The notes beneath the pieces were generated by a model that was given only the letters and a program-made list of their open reading frames with translations, had not been told where the DNA came from and did not search any database. Shown here piece by piece: positions 54,951 through 63,261 of a DNA stretch of 64,000 nt (positions within the stretch are counted from its first letter, which is position 1; every line of letters begins with the position of its first letter). A program made the translations under genes and the position numbers. The stretch is from Ideonella dechloratans (GTDB lineage: Bacteria; Pseudomonadota; Gammaproteobacteria; Burkholderiales; Burkholderiaceae_C), in NCBI RefSeq assembly GCF_021049305.1, contig NZ_CP088081.1, positions 2,666,001 to 2,730,000 on the forward strand, read 5' to 3'.

Positions 54951-56183
54951 ATGAGCCCCTCGACCTCGCCCTCTTCTCCCTGGCACATGGCGCAGCGCGC
55001 CGCGCGACTCAACCCCTCGGTGATCCGCGAAATCCTGAAGCTCACCGAGCTGCCCGGGGTGCTGTCGCTGGCCGGGGGCCTGCCGGCTGCCGACACCTTC
55101 CCGGTCGAAGCCATGCGCGAAGCCACCGCCCGGGTGCTGACCGAACAGCCCCAGGCCGCCCTGCAGTACGCCGCCAGCGAGGGCTACGGCCCGCTGCGCG
55201 AGTGGGTGGCCGAGCGCCTGCGCGAGCAGGGCATGACCCATGTGAAGGCCGAGCAGGTGCTGATGACCACCGGCTCGCAGCAGGGCCTGGACCTGATCGC
55301 CAAAGTGATGGTGGATGCCGGCGCGCCGGTGGCCGTGGAGACCCCGACCTATCTGGGCGCGCTGCAGGCCTTCACCCCCTTCGAGCCCATCTTCGCGGGC
55401 GTGGCCAGCGACGGCCAGGGCGCCCTGCCGGAGGCCATCGCCCGCCTGCCGCACGACGCACCGGGCACGCGCTTCATGTACGTGCTGCCCAACTTCCAGA
55501 ATCCCACCGGCCGGGTGATGCCGGAGGCCCGCCGCCAGGCGGTGGTGAAGGCCGCGCAGACGGCCGGCATCCCGCTGGTGGAAGACAACCCCTACGGCGA
55601 CCTGTGGTTCGACGAGGCGCCGCCCGCGCCGCTGGCGGCCCGCTGGGCCGAAGGCGTGGCCTACCTGGGCTCCTTCTCCAAGGTGCTGGCCCCGGGCCTG
55701 CGCCTGGGCTATGTGGTGGCACCGCCCGCCCTGGCCCCCAAGCTGCTGCAGGCCAAGCAGGCCGCCGACCTGCACACCCCCGGCTTCAACCAGCGCATCG
55801 TCTACGAGGTGGTGAAGGACGGCTTCCTGGAACGCCACATCCCGACCATCCGGGCCCAGTACAAGGCCCAGCGCGACGTGATGGCCGAGGCCCTGCGCGA
55901 AGCCATGCCCGCCGGCACCGAGTGGACCCAGCCCGAGGGCGGCATGTTCTTCTGGCTGCGCCTGCCGGCCGGCTGCCGTGCCATGGACCTGCTGCCCAAG
56001 GCGGTGGCCGCCGGCGTGGCCTTCGTGCCGGGCGAGCCCTTCTACGCCCACCAGCCCGACCCGCGCACGCTGCGCCTGTCCTTCGTGACCCTGCGTCCGG
56101 ACGAGATCCGCCAGGCGGTGGCGGCCCTGGGCCGTGTGGTGCACCAGGCGCTGGAAGACACCCTGCAGGCGGGCACGCCATGA
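54951..56183 (+). CDS. PLP-dependent aminotransferase, class I/II (2-aminoadipate aminotransferase-like)
   Basis: A 410-residue aminotransferase. Landmarks: VLSLAGGLPAADTFP near residue 40, ALQYAASEGYGPLREW near 80, MTTGSQQGLDLIAKVM near 106, YVLPNFQNPTGRVM near 180 and the PLP lysine in LGSFSKVLAPGLRLGYV near 240. This is the broad LysN/KAT II-like group; substrate is unknown but may be aminoadipate, kynurenine or a branched amino acid. Preceded by GGAG before the ATG and by MocR repeats. Coupled by a four-base overlap to the PhzF-like gene. Confidence 0.9.
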   Translation: MSPSTSPSSPWHMAQRAARLNPSVIREILKLTELPGVLSLAGGLPAADTFPVEAMREATARVLTEQPQAALQYAASEGYGPLREWVAERLREQGMTHVKAEQVLMTTGSQQGLDLIAKVMVDAGAPVAVETPTYLGALQAFTPFEPIFAGVASDGQGALPEAIARLPHDAPGTRFMYVLPNFQNPTGRVMPEARRQAVVKAAQTAGIPLVEDNPYGDLWFDEAPPAPLAARWAEGVAYLGSFSKVLAPGLRLGYVVAPPALAPKLLQAKQAADLHTPGFNQRIVYEVVKDGFLERHIPTIRAQYKAQRDVMAEALREAMPAGTEWTQPEGGMFFWLRLPAGCRAMDLLPKAVAAGVAFVPGEPFYAHQPDPRTLRLSFVTLRPDEIRQAVAALGRVVHQALEDTLQAGTP

Positions 56184-57025
56184 GCATGCCGCGCGAACGC
56201 CGCTTCCACCAGCTGGACGTCTTCACCGACACCGCGCTGCGGGGCAACCCGCTGGCGGTGATCCACGATGCCGAGGGTCTGGACGAGGCCACGCTGGCCG
56301 CCATGGCCCGCTGGACCAACCTCAGCGAAACCACCTTCCTGCTGCCCCCCACCGACCCGGCGGCCGACTACCGGGTGCGCATCTTCACGCCCGGCGGCGA
56401 ACTGCCCTTTGCCGGCCACCCCACCCTGGGCAGCTGCCAGGCCTGGCTGCTGGCCGGCGGTCAGCCCTTGCAGGCGGGCGAGGTCATCCAGCAGTGCGGC
56501 GTGGGCCATGTGCGGGTGCGGCGCGAGAGCCGCCGCCTGGCCTTTGCCGCGCCGCCCTGCCAGATCACCGAGGTGGATCCCTCCCTGCTGGCCTCGGTGC
56601 TGGCCGCCCTGGGTCTGCAGCCCGGGCAGCTTCAACAGGCCCGCTGGCTGGACAACGGCCCGCGCTGGCTGGGGCTGCTGCTGGACAGCGCCGACACCGT
56701 GCGCGCCCTGCGTCCCGACCACGCCGCCCTCAAGACCCTGGCCAAGGTGGGCGTGATCGCCCCGCAGAACGCCGCAGACGGCACGGACTTCGAGGTCCGC
56801 GGCTTCGTCGCCCCCATCGGCATCGACGAGGATCCGGTGACCGGCAGCCTCAACGCGGGGCTGGCCCAGTGGCTGATCGGCGCGGGCCTGGCGCCCGCGC
56901 ACTACGTGGCGGCCCAGGGCTCGCAGCTGGGTCGCGCCGGCCGGGTGCATGTGGCGCGGGAGGGCGACACCGTGTGGGTGGGCGGCGAGGTGGCCGTGGT
57001 CATCCAGGGCACCGTCGCGCTCTGA
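56180..57025 (+). CDS. PhzF family isomerase/epimerase-like protein
   Basis: A 281-residue member of the PhzF fold, two DAP-epimerase-like halves. N-terminal QLDVFTDTALRGNPLAVI, catalytic glutamate region NLSETTFLLPP near residue 47, FTPGGELPFAGHPTLGS near 70, and GIDEDPVTGSLNAGLA near 213 carrying the second half's GDP/DPxTGS motif. Most family members are of unknown substrate; a few act in phenazine synthesis, but no other phenazine gene is present. The start overlaps the aminotransferase stop by four bases, so they are an operon. Confidence 0.93.
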   Translation: MSMPRERRFHQLDVFTDTALRGNPLAVIHDAEGLDEATLAAMARWTNLSETTFLLPPTDPAADYRVRIFTPGGELPFAGHPTLGSCQAWLLAGGQPLQAGEVIQQCGVGHVRVRRESRRLAFAAPPCQITEVDPSLLASVLAALGLQPGQLQQARWLDNGPRWLGLLLDSADTVRALRPDHAALKTLAKVGVIAPQNAADGTDFEVRGFVAPIGIDEDPVTGSLNAGLAQWLIGAGLAPAHYVAAQGSQLGRAGRVHVAREGDTVWVGGEVAVVIQGTVAL

Positions 57026-57080
57026 GCGCAGGAAGTCCCCGGCGCCGGGCCCGCCCGGCGCTTGGGGCGACAATCCGGCC

Positions 57081-57512
57081 ATGTTCCAGCCTTCCCAACA
57101 CGACGTTCGCCGCTTCTTCTGCGAGGTCCTGGCCAAGCAGCGCGCCGGCCAGGTGCTTACCCCGATCGAGACCCTGGCCGCCGGCTGGGTCGATGAACAT
57201 CCGGAGTACCACGGCGATCTGGCGGATGTGGACGCGGCGCTGGCCGCCGTCTACGAGGTGCAGGAAGGCCGCACCAACCCCTTTCTGCACCTGGCCATGC
57301 ACCTGACGATCAGCGAGCAGGTGTCCATCGACCAGCCGCACGGCATCCGCCAGGCGGTCGAACTGCTGGCGGCCCGCCGCAACTCGCTGCACGAGGCCCA
57401 CCACGAGGTGATGGACTGCCTGGGCGAGATGATCTGGGCCTCGCAGCGCAGCGGCCTGCCGCCCGACGGCCACGCCTACCTGGACGCGGTGCGCCAGCGG
57501 GCCACCCGCTGA
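57081..57512 (+). CDS. DUF1841 family protein
   Basis: A 143-residue protein of a proteobacterial family with unknown function. It begins MFQPSQHDVRRFFCEVLAKQ, with a central NPFLHLAMHLTISEQVSIDQ and C-terminal histidine-rich helix (HEAHHEVMDCLGEMIWASQR). The conserved His residues could bind a metal, but this is only inference. It is 55 bases after the PhzF-like gene and convergent with the HD-GYP gene. Confidence 0.9.
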   Translation: MFQPSQHDVRRFFCEVLAKQRAGQVLTPIETLAAGWVDEHPEYHGDLADVDAALAAVYEVQEGRTNPFLHLAMHLTISEQVSIDQPHGIRQAVELLAARRNSLHEAHHEVMDCLGEMIWASQRSGLPPDGHAYLDAVRQRATR

Positions 57513-57533
57513 ACCCGGGCGGTCCCCGACCGC

Positions 57534-58775
57534 TCAGCGACCGGGCAGATCACCTGCCCAGAGCGCGTCCAGCTCCTTGAAACCCCAGGCCTCGGGACTC
57601 TCGCGGGAGACGATCTGGTCGTTGGATTGCGAGAGATCCAGCACGGTCGGCGTGATGTGCAACTGCGACTTGCTGGAGAAGAACACCTTCACGATCGGCG
57701 AGACCAGGTTCTTCGGGTTCTGCTCCGTCACGACGGCGAGCTTGCCGGACTTGAGCTTGACGAGCGAACCCACCGGGTAGATGCCCAGGCTCTTGACGAA
57801 GGCCTGGAAGACCACAGTGTCGAAGTGTCCCTTCCAGCCCGCCATCTGCGCGATGGAATGGGCCGGATCCCACCCCGCCTTGTAGGGCCGGTTGGAGGTG
57901 ATGGCGTCGTACACGTCGCAGACCGCACCCATGCGGGCCAGCAGGCTCAGCTTGTCGCCGGGCAGCTTGTGCGGATAGCCGGTGCCGTCCACCCGTTCGT
58001 GGTGGTGCAGACAGACGTCCATCGCACCCTCGGGCGCGCCGCGGGCCTCCAGCAGCATCTCGTAGCCCCGCACCGGGTGACTCTTCATCACGGTGAACTC
58101 GTCATCGGTGAGCTTGCCGGGCTTGTTCAGCACGTCCAGCGGCATCACCGCCTTGCCCAGGTCATGCAGCAATCCCGACAGGCCGGCCTCGCGGCAAGCT
58201 TCTTCGCTCAGCCCCAGCTGCTTGCCCAGGGCCACCATCAGGGCGCAGACCGCCACCGAGTGCATGTAGGTGTAGTCGTCCTGCGTCTTCAGCCGGGCCA
58301 GGCTCACCAGGGCCCCCGGGTTGCGGAAGACCGAATCGGCGATGTCGTTGACCAGCGGCAGGCACTGCTCGGCATCCAGGGCCTTGCCCAGGCGGGCCTC
58401 GGCGAACATGGACGTGACCTGCTCACGCGACTGACGGTAGATGGCCTTGGCCTGGCTCAGCTCCTCGGCCAATGCGCGGGAGGGCTCGGGCGGCGGGCCG
58501 GAGGGCCGGGGCGGAGCGGCCGGCGGGAGCACCGCCGCCGCAGGGCTGGGCACAGGTGCGGCGACCGGGGCCAAGGTCGGCGGCAGCACATCCAGCCCCT
58601 TGGACACATCGATCACCACGCTGGGCACGCCGCTGTGCAGCAGCTTCTGCAGATCCTCCGGATCGTTCAGCACGAAACGGGTCTTCCAGAAGGGGTGGCT
58701 GATCCAGGGCCCTTCCAGCGCATGAATGTGCATGCCCAGGCGAACCTGGGTCACTGGAATGGTCCGTTTGCTCAT
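57534..58775 (-). CDS. HD-GYP domain cyclic di-GMP phosphodiesterase with DUF3391
   Basis: A 413-residue protein. The N-terminal 60 residues are DUF3391-like (RTIPVTQVRLGMHIHALEGP), then a Pro/Ala-rich linker (about 70-105), then an HD-GYP domain (about 150-330): HSVAVCALMVALGKQ, LLHDLGKAVMP with the HD pair, and the HHHERVDGTGYP motif near 258. The DVYDAITSNRPYKAG segment follows. HD-GYP enzymes degrade c-di-GMP to GMP. This gives the window a second c-di-GMP enzyme besides the GGDEF-EAL protein at 26.8-28.6 kb. Confidence 0.95.
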   Translation of the reverse strand: MSKRTIPVTQVRLGMHIHALEGPWISHPFWKTRFVLNDPEDLQKLLHSGVPSVVIDVSKGLDVLPPTLAPVAAPVPSPAAAVLPPAAPPRPSGPPPEPSRALAEELSQAKAIYRQSREQVTSMFAEARLGKALDAEQCLPLVNDIADSVFRNPGALVSLARLKTQDDYTYMHSVAVCALMVALGKQLGLSEEACREAGLSGLLHDLGKAVMPLDVLNKPGKLTDDEFTVMKSHPVRGYEMLLEARGAPEGAMDVCLHHHERVDGTGYPHKLPGDKLSLLARMGAVCDVYDAITSNRPYKAGWDPAHSIAQMAGWKGHFDTVVFQAFVKSLGIYPVGSLVKLKSGKLAVVTEQNPKNLVSPIVKVFFSSKSQLHITPTVLDLSQSNDQIVSRESPEAWGFKELDALWAGDLPGR

Positions 58776-58886
58776 GTGGGTTCGATCACGCCAACAGGTT
58801 GTCGGCGTGTCGTCTCCCTCACGCCTTCCTTGTCATATCGTCACTGAGAACAGGGACTTGAGTGGAAGGCGGCCAGGGGCGGGCCC

Positions 58887-59543
58887 TCAGTGCAGCATGG
58901 GCTGCGGCGCTGTGCGCAGGTCGCCCGGCAGGCCGGAGAGATAGTCGGCAATCGCCCGGGCCTGCGCGTCATCCAGCGTGGCCGCCATGCCCACCATGAT
59001 GGCGTTGCCCCGCCCGACCAGCGCATGGTTCTGCGTCTGGTAGGCCTTCAGGGCCTGGTAGAGGTAGTCGCGGTGCTGGCCCGCCAGACGCGGGTAGCTG
59101 GCATCCACCGTGTTGTTGAAGTTGGCCCCGTGGCAGGCGGTGCAGGCGGTCAGCTTGTCCTTCAGATCGCCCGGCAACGCAACCTTGCTCGGCGGCTCGG
59201 TGGCCGGCGGCTTGCCCAGGGTGGCGTAGTAGGCGGCCAGATCGGCGATGTCCTGATCGCTCAGCGAGCCGGCCACGCCGCGCATGGTGGGATGCTTGCG
59301 TTCGCCCTTGCGGTAGGCCTCCAGGGCGGCGGCCAGGTACTTCACGTTCTGACCCGCGATCATCGGCACGTGGTAGACCTGCGGAAAGCTGGCCCGGTAG
59401 CCCTCGATCCCGTGGCAGCCGATGCACATCGCATTGATGCGTGCGCCATTCTCGGCCCGCCCGACCAGCGCCTGCGCGCTTGCCGGTGCCGTCACCACGA
59501 TCAGCGAGGCAGCCAGCAGCGCCGCCTTGAATCTCCACGTCAT
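58887..59543 (-). CDS. Dihaem cytochrome c, c4 type
   Basis: A 218-residue exported cytochrome. Signal peptide of about 23 residues (FKAALLAASLIVVTAPASA). Two CxxCH haem sites: CIGCH near residue 40 and CTACH near 135, with Met ligands likely in PTMRGVAG and IMVGMAAT. The duplicate arrangement and length match cytochrome c4, which carries electrons to terminal oxidases in the periplasm. GGAGG lies before the ATG. It is divergent from the MoxR gene. Confidence 0.93.
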   Translation of the reverse strand: MTWRFKAALLAASLIVVTAPASAQALVGRAENGARINAMCIGCHGIEGYRASFPQVYHVPMIAGQNVKYLAAALEAYRKGERKHPTMRGVAGSLSDQDIADLAAYYATLGKPPATEPPSKVALPGDLKDKLTACTACHGANFNNTVDASYPRLAGQHRDYLYQALKAYQTQNHALVGRGNAIMVGMAATLDDAQARAIADYLSGLPGDLRTAPQPMLH

Positions 59544-59651
59544 GTCGCCTCCAGTCAGGGCCTCTTCAGGGCCCATGCCAATGCCTAGAACGGGATCGAT
59601 CGGGCCCCAGCATATACTGGACCAGACCCCCTTCGCCCCCCGGATTCCCCT

Positions 59652-60494
59652 ATGAAATTCCAAGGCTCCGACCGCTACGTCGCCACCGATGACCTGATGC
59701 TGGCGGTGAACGCGGCGATGACCCTCAAGCGCCCGCTGCTGGTCAAGGGCGAGCCCGGCACCGGCAAGACGATGCTGGCCGAAGAGGCCGCCCAGGCCCT
59801 GGGCCTGCGGCTGCTGGAATGGCACATCAAGAGCACCACCAAGGCCCACCAGGGCCTCTATGAATACGACGCGGTGAGCCGCCTGCGCGACAGCCAGCTG
59901 GGCGACGAGAAGGTGCGCGACATCCGCAACTACATCGTCAAGGGCGTGCTGTGGCAGGCCTTCGAATCGGACGAGCCGGTGGCCCTGCTGATCGACGAGA
60001 TCGACAAGGCCGACATCGAGTTTCCGAACGACCTGCTGCGCGAGCTCGACCGCATGGAGTTCCACTGCTACGAGACGCGCGAGACCATCCGCGCCAAGCA
60101 CCGGCCGCTGGTCTTCATCACCTCCAACAACGAGAAGGAACTGCCCGACGCCTTCCTGCGCCGCTGCTTCTTCCACTTCATCAAGTTCCCCGAGCCGGAC
60201 ACGATGAAGCGCATCGTCGATGTGCACTTCCCCGGCCTGAAGCAGGAGCTGCTGGCCGCGGCGCTGAAGGCCTTCTACGAGGTGCGCCACCTGCCGGGCC
60301 TGAAGAAAAAGCCCAGCACCTCCGAGCTGATCGACTGGCTCAAGCTGCTGGTGGCCGAGGACATCCCGCTGGATGCGCTGCGCAGCACCGACGAGCGCGC
60401 CAGCCTGCCGCCGCTGGTGGGCGCGCTGCTGAAGAACGAACAGGACATCAGCCTGTTCGAGAAGCTGCTGGCCATGCAGCGCAACCACCGTTGA
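59652..60494 (+). CDS. MoxR-type AAA+ ATPase
   Basis: A 280-residue ATPase. Walker A is VKGEPGTGKTML near residue 32, Walker B is ALLIDEIDKAD near 112, sensor 1 is FITSNNEKELPDAFLRR near 154, and a short C-terminal lid follows. MoxR ATPases work with VWA-domain partners as chaperone pairs; a VWA gene lies 2.8 kb downstream here. A TATACT (59613-59618) 34 bases before the ATG is a possible -10. Confidence 0.95.
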   Translation: MKFQGSDRYVATDDLMLAVNAAMTLKRPLLVKGEPGTGKTMLAEEAAQALGLRLLEWHIKSTTKAHQGLYEYDAVSRLRDSQLGDEKVRDIRNYIVKGVLWQAFESDEPVALLIDEIDKADIEFPNDLLRELDRMEFHCYETRETIRAKHRPLVFITSNNEKELPDAFLRRCFFHFIKFPEPDTMKRIVDVHFPGLKQELLAAALKAFYEVRHLPGLKKKPSTSELIDWLKLLVAEDIPLDALRSTDERASLPPLVGALLKNEQDISLFEKLLAMQRNHR

Positions 60495-60507
60495 GCGGCA
60501 TCCCCAC

Positions 60508-61101
60508 ATGCTGAACGTCCAACCTGTGACGCTGGAACAGGCGCCGGTGCGCCTGGTGCCCCTGAGCCTGGACCACGAGGCCGGCCTGAAGGCCGCCGCC
60601 GCCGATGGCGAACTCTGGACCCTGCGCGTGACCTCGGTGCCCGAGCCCGAGCAGACCCGGGCCTACATCGAGAATGCCCTGGCCGGTCAGGCCGCCGGCC
60701 ACCGCCTGCCCTTTGCCGTGCTGGACAGCGCCAGTGGCCGCGTGCTGGGCAGCAGCAGCTACCACGACATCGTGCCCGGCATCGACCGGCTGGAGATCGG
60801 CTGGACCTGGTACGCCCGCTCGGTGCAGCGCAGCGCCGTCAACACCACCGCCAAGCTGCTGCTGCTGACCCACGCCTTCGAGACCCTGGGCGCGCAGCTG
60901 GTGGGCTGGCGCACCGACAACTACAACTTCGCCTCGCAGCGTGCCATCGAGCGCCTGGGCGCGAAGAAGGACGGCGTGCTGCGCCACCATGCGCTGCGGC
61001 GCGACGGCACCGTGCGCGACACCGTGATGTACAGCCTGGCCGCGGGCGAATGGCCCGAGGTCAAAGCCCACCTGAACTGGCTGCTGGCGCGACCGCGCTG
61101 A
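60508..61101 (+). CDS. GNAT family acetyltransferase, RimJ/RimL type
   Basis: A 197-residue acetyltransferase. The acetyl-CoA motif is different from the classical one but the RimL-type features are visible: RLVPLSLDHEAGL at the N-terminus, GRVLGSSSYHDIVPGIDRLE near 78, IGWTWYARSVQRSAVNTTAK near 96 and NFASQRAIERLGAKKDGVLR near 138. Such enzymes acetylate protein N-termini or amines; the substrate is unknown. It sits 13 bases after the MoxR gene and is likely co-transcribed. Confidence 0.92.
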   Translation: MLNVQPVTLEQAPVRLVPLSLDHEAGLKAAAADGELWTLRVTSVPEPEQTRAYIENALAGQAAGHRLPFAVLDSASGRVLGSSSYHDIVPGIDRLEIGWTWYARSVQRSAVNTTAKLLLLTHAFETLGAQLVGWRTDNYNFASQRAIERLGAKKDGVLRHHALRRDGTVRDTVMYSLAAGEWPEVKAHLNWLLARPR

Positions 61102-61179
61102 CAAGGCACCCCGGCAGCCGCCGCGGGTGCGGGCGGCCACCCCGCCCCACCCTCTTTCTTGTCCTCCACCGGAGATCCC

Positions 61180-63243
61180 GTGGCCAAGACCTCCCGCAAG
61201 CACCCCGCGACACTCACCGTCGACACCCTCTGGCAACTGGCGCGCCTGGGTGCGCCCAGCCTCTCGCCCGACGGCGCCCAGGCCGTGGCCTCGGTCACCA
61301 CCCACGACATGGCCGAGAACAAGGCCCGCAGCCAGCTCTGGCTGCTGTCCACCCTGGGTGGCCAGCCCCGGGCCCTGACCCAGTGCGGCGAGAAGGACGG
61401 CCAGCCCCGCTTCAGCCCGGACGGCCAGTGGATCGGCTTCGTGGCCCAGCGTGAGCAGCAGGGCCAGAAGGACGCCACGCCGCAGTTCTATGTCATCCCG
61501 CCCGATGGCGGCGAGGCCCGCCGCGTGGGCGAGGTGGCCACCGGCATCGAGGCCTTCCGCTGGTTCCCGGACGGCAAGCGCATCGCCTTCATCAGCTGGG
61601 TCTGGCCCGAGCTCAAGGGTGCCAAGGCCCAGGCCAAGGCCTTCAAGGCCTTCAAGGAGCGCAAGGAAAGCGGCTACGTCACCAGCGAGATGGCCTACCG
61701 CTTCTGGGACCACCACCTGCCCCAGGGCCGCGTGCCCCACCTGCATGTGATGGACCTCGCCAGCGGCAAGGTGAGCGACCTGTTCGAAGGCAGCGCCCAC
61801 GAGCTCAGCCGCTTCGAGCCCGACGCCAGCACCTTCGACATCGCGCCCGACGGCCGACACATCGTCTTCGCCTTCGATCCGGGCCAGCCCAAGTCCATCG
61901 ACGGGCGCAACGCCCTGGTGGAGCTGGACCTGCGCAAGTCCAAGTTCCGCGAATGCGTGCGGGACGACGGCTGGGACTGCAGCGCCCCGCGCTACAGCCC
62001 GGACGGCCAGCGCATCGCCTTCCGGGCCTCGCACCAGGGCCTCAAGCACACCATGCCCTGCCAGCTCGCGGTGCTGGACCGGCGCAGCGCCGCCTGGCAG
62101 GTGGTGAGCGCCGAGTGGGACCACGAGGTGCACGCCCCGTTGCAATGGACGCCCGATGGCCAGGCCGTGCTGTTCACCGCCGAGCAGAAGGGCCGCAGCC
62201 ACCTCTGGCGCTTCGACGTGGCGGACCGCCAGGCCGAGGTGGTGGTGGCCGGCGGCACCGTCAGCGCCTTCGATCAGGCCGCCGGCACGCTGGTGAGCCT
62301 GTGCGACACGGCCGAGCACCCCGCCCGCCTGCACGCCCACCGGCCGGGTGAGGCCGACCGCCGCATCGAATCCTTCAACGACGCCCTGCTGGCCCCGCTG
62401 GACCTGGGCCGCACCGAGGAGGTGTGGTTCACCGGCGCGCTGGGCGAGCCGGTGCAGATGTGGCTGCACTACCCGCCGGACTTCGACCCGAAGAAGAAGC
62501 ACCCGGTGCTGCACACCATCCACGGCGGCCCGCACACCGGCCCGGGCGATGGCTGGCATTACCGCTGGTGCTGGAAGCTGTTCGCCGCCCAGGGCCATGT
62601 GGTGGTCAACGTCAACTACCACGGCTCCTCGGGCTTCGGCCATGCCTTCCTGGACTCGATCACCCAGCGCTGGGGCGAGCTGGAGCTGCAGGACGTAGAA
62701 GCCGCCACCGACTGGCTGCTCAAGAAGCCCTGGGTGGACAAGAAGCGCGTGTTCGCCAGCGGCGGCAGCTACGGCGGCTACATGGTGGCCTGGATGAACG
62801 GCCATGTGGCCCCCGGGCGCTACGCGGCCTACGTCTGCCATGCCGGCTGCTACGACTGGACCGCCATGTTCGCCGACGATGCCTTCAGCTGGCACGCCAA
62901 GGAACTGGGCGCCTGGTACTGGGAGGACCCGGCCAAGGTGGCCTCGCAGAGCCCGCACGCCTTTGCCGGCGCCTTCGCCACGCCCACCCTGGTCATCCAC
63001 GGCGCGCTGGACTACCGCGTGCCCGACCAGCAGGGCCTGGCCTACTACAACACACTCAAGCAGCGCGGCGTGGACGCCCGGCTGCTGTGGTTCCCGGACG
63101 AGAACCACTGGGTGCTCAAGCCGCGCAACAGCCGGCTCTGGTACGAGGAGTTCTTCGCCTGGCTGCAGCGCCATGACCCGGCCCAGCGCGCGGACAAGCC
63201 CGGCCGGAAGGCCCGCGGGCACAATGCGAAACGCGGCAGCTGA
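61180..63243 (+). CDS. S9 family prolyl oligopeptidase-like serine peptidase
   Basis: A 687-residue peptidase. An N-terminal beta-propeller (about residues 15-400), with repeated SPDG blades (SLSPDGAQAV, RFSPDGQWIGFV, RYSPDGQRIAF), precedes the hydrolase domain (420-670). Catalytic serine in FASGGSYGGYMVAW near 530, Asp in HGALDYRVPDQQ near 612 and His in PDENHWVLKP near 644. No signal peptide is seen, so cytosolic. GTG start at 61180 with GGAG upstream; a TTG seven codons earlier is less likely. It lies 78 bases after the GNAT gene and 18 before the VWA gene. Confidence 0.94.
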   Translation: MAKTSRKHPATLTVDTLWQLARLGAPSLSPDGAQAVASVTTHDMAENKARSQLWLLSTLGGQPRALTQCGEKDGQPRFSPDGQWIGFVAQREQQGQKDATPQFYVIPPDGGEARRVGEVATGIEAFRWFPDGKRIAFISWVWPELKGAKAQAKAFKAFKERKESGYVTSEMAYRFWDHHLPQGRVPHLHVMDLASGKVSDLFEGSAHELSRFEPDASTFDIAPDGRHIVFAFDPGQPKSIDGRNALVELDLRKSKFRECVRDDGWDCSAPRYSPDGQRIAFRASHQGLKHTMPCQLAVLDRRSAAWQVVSAEWDHEVHAPLQWTPDGQAVLFTAEQKGRSHLWRFDVADRQAEVVVAGGTVSAFDQAAGTLVSLCDTAEHPARLHAHRPGEADRRIESFNDALLAPLDLGRTEEVWFTGALGEPVQMWLHYPPDFDPKKKHPVLHTIHGGPHTGPGDGWHYRWCWKLFAAQGHVVVNVNYHGSSGFGHAFLDSITQRWGELELQDVEAATDWLLKKPWVDKKRVFASGGSYGGYMVAWMNGHVAPGRYAAYVCHAGCYDWTAMFADDAFSWHAKELGAWYWEDPAKVASQSPHAFAGAFATPTLVIHGALDYRVPDQQGLAYYNTLKQRGVDARLLWFPDENHWVLKPRNSRLWYEEFFAWLQRHDPAQRADKPGRKARGHNAKRGS

Positions 63244-63261
63244 ACGCTGCCCGGCCCACCC

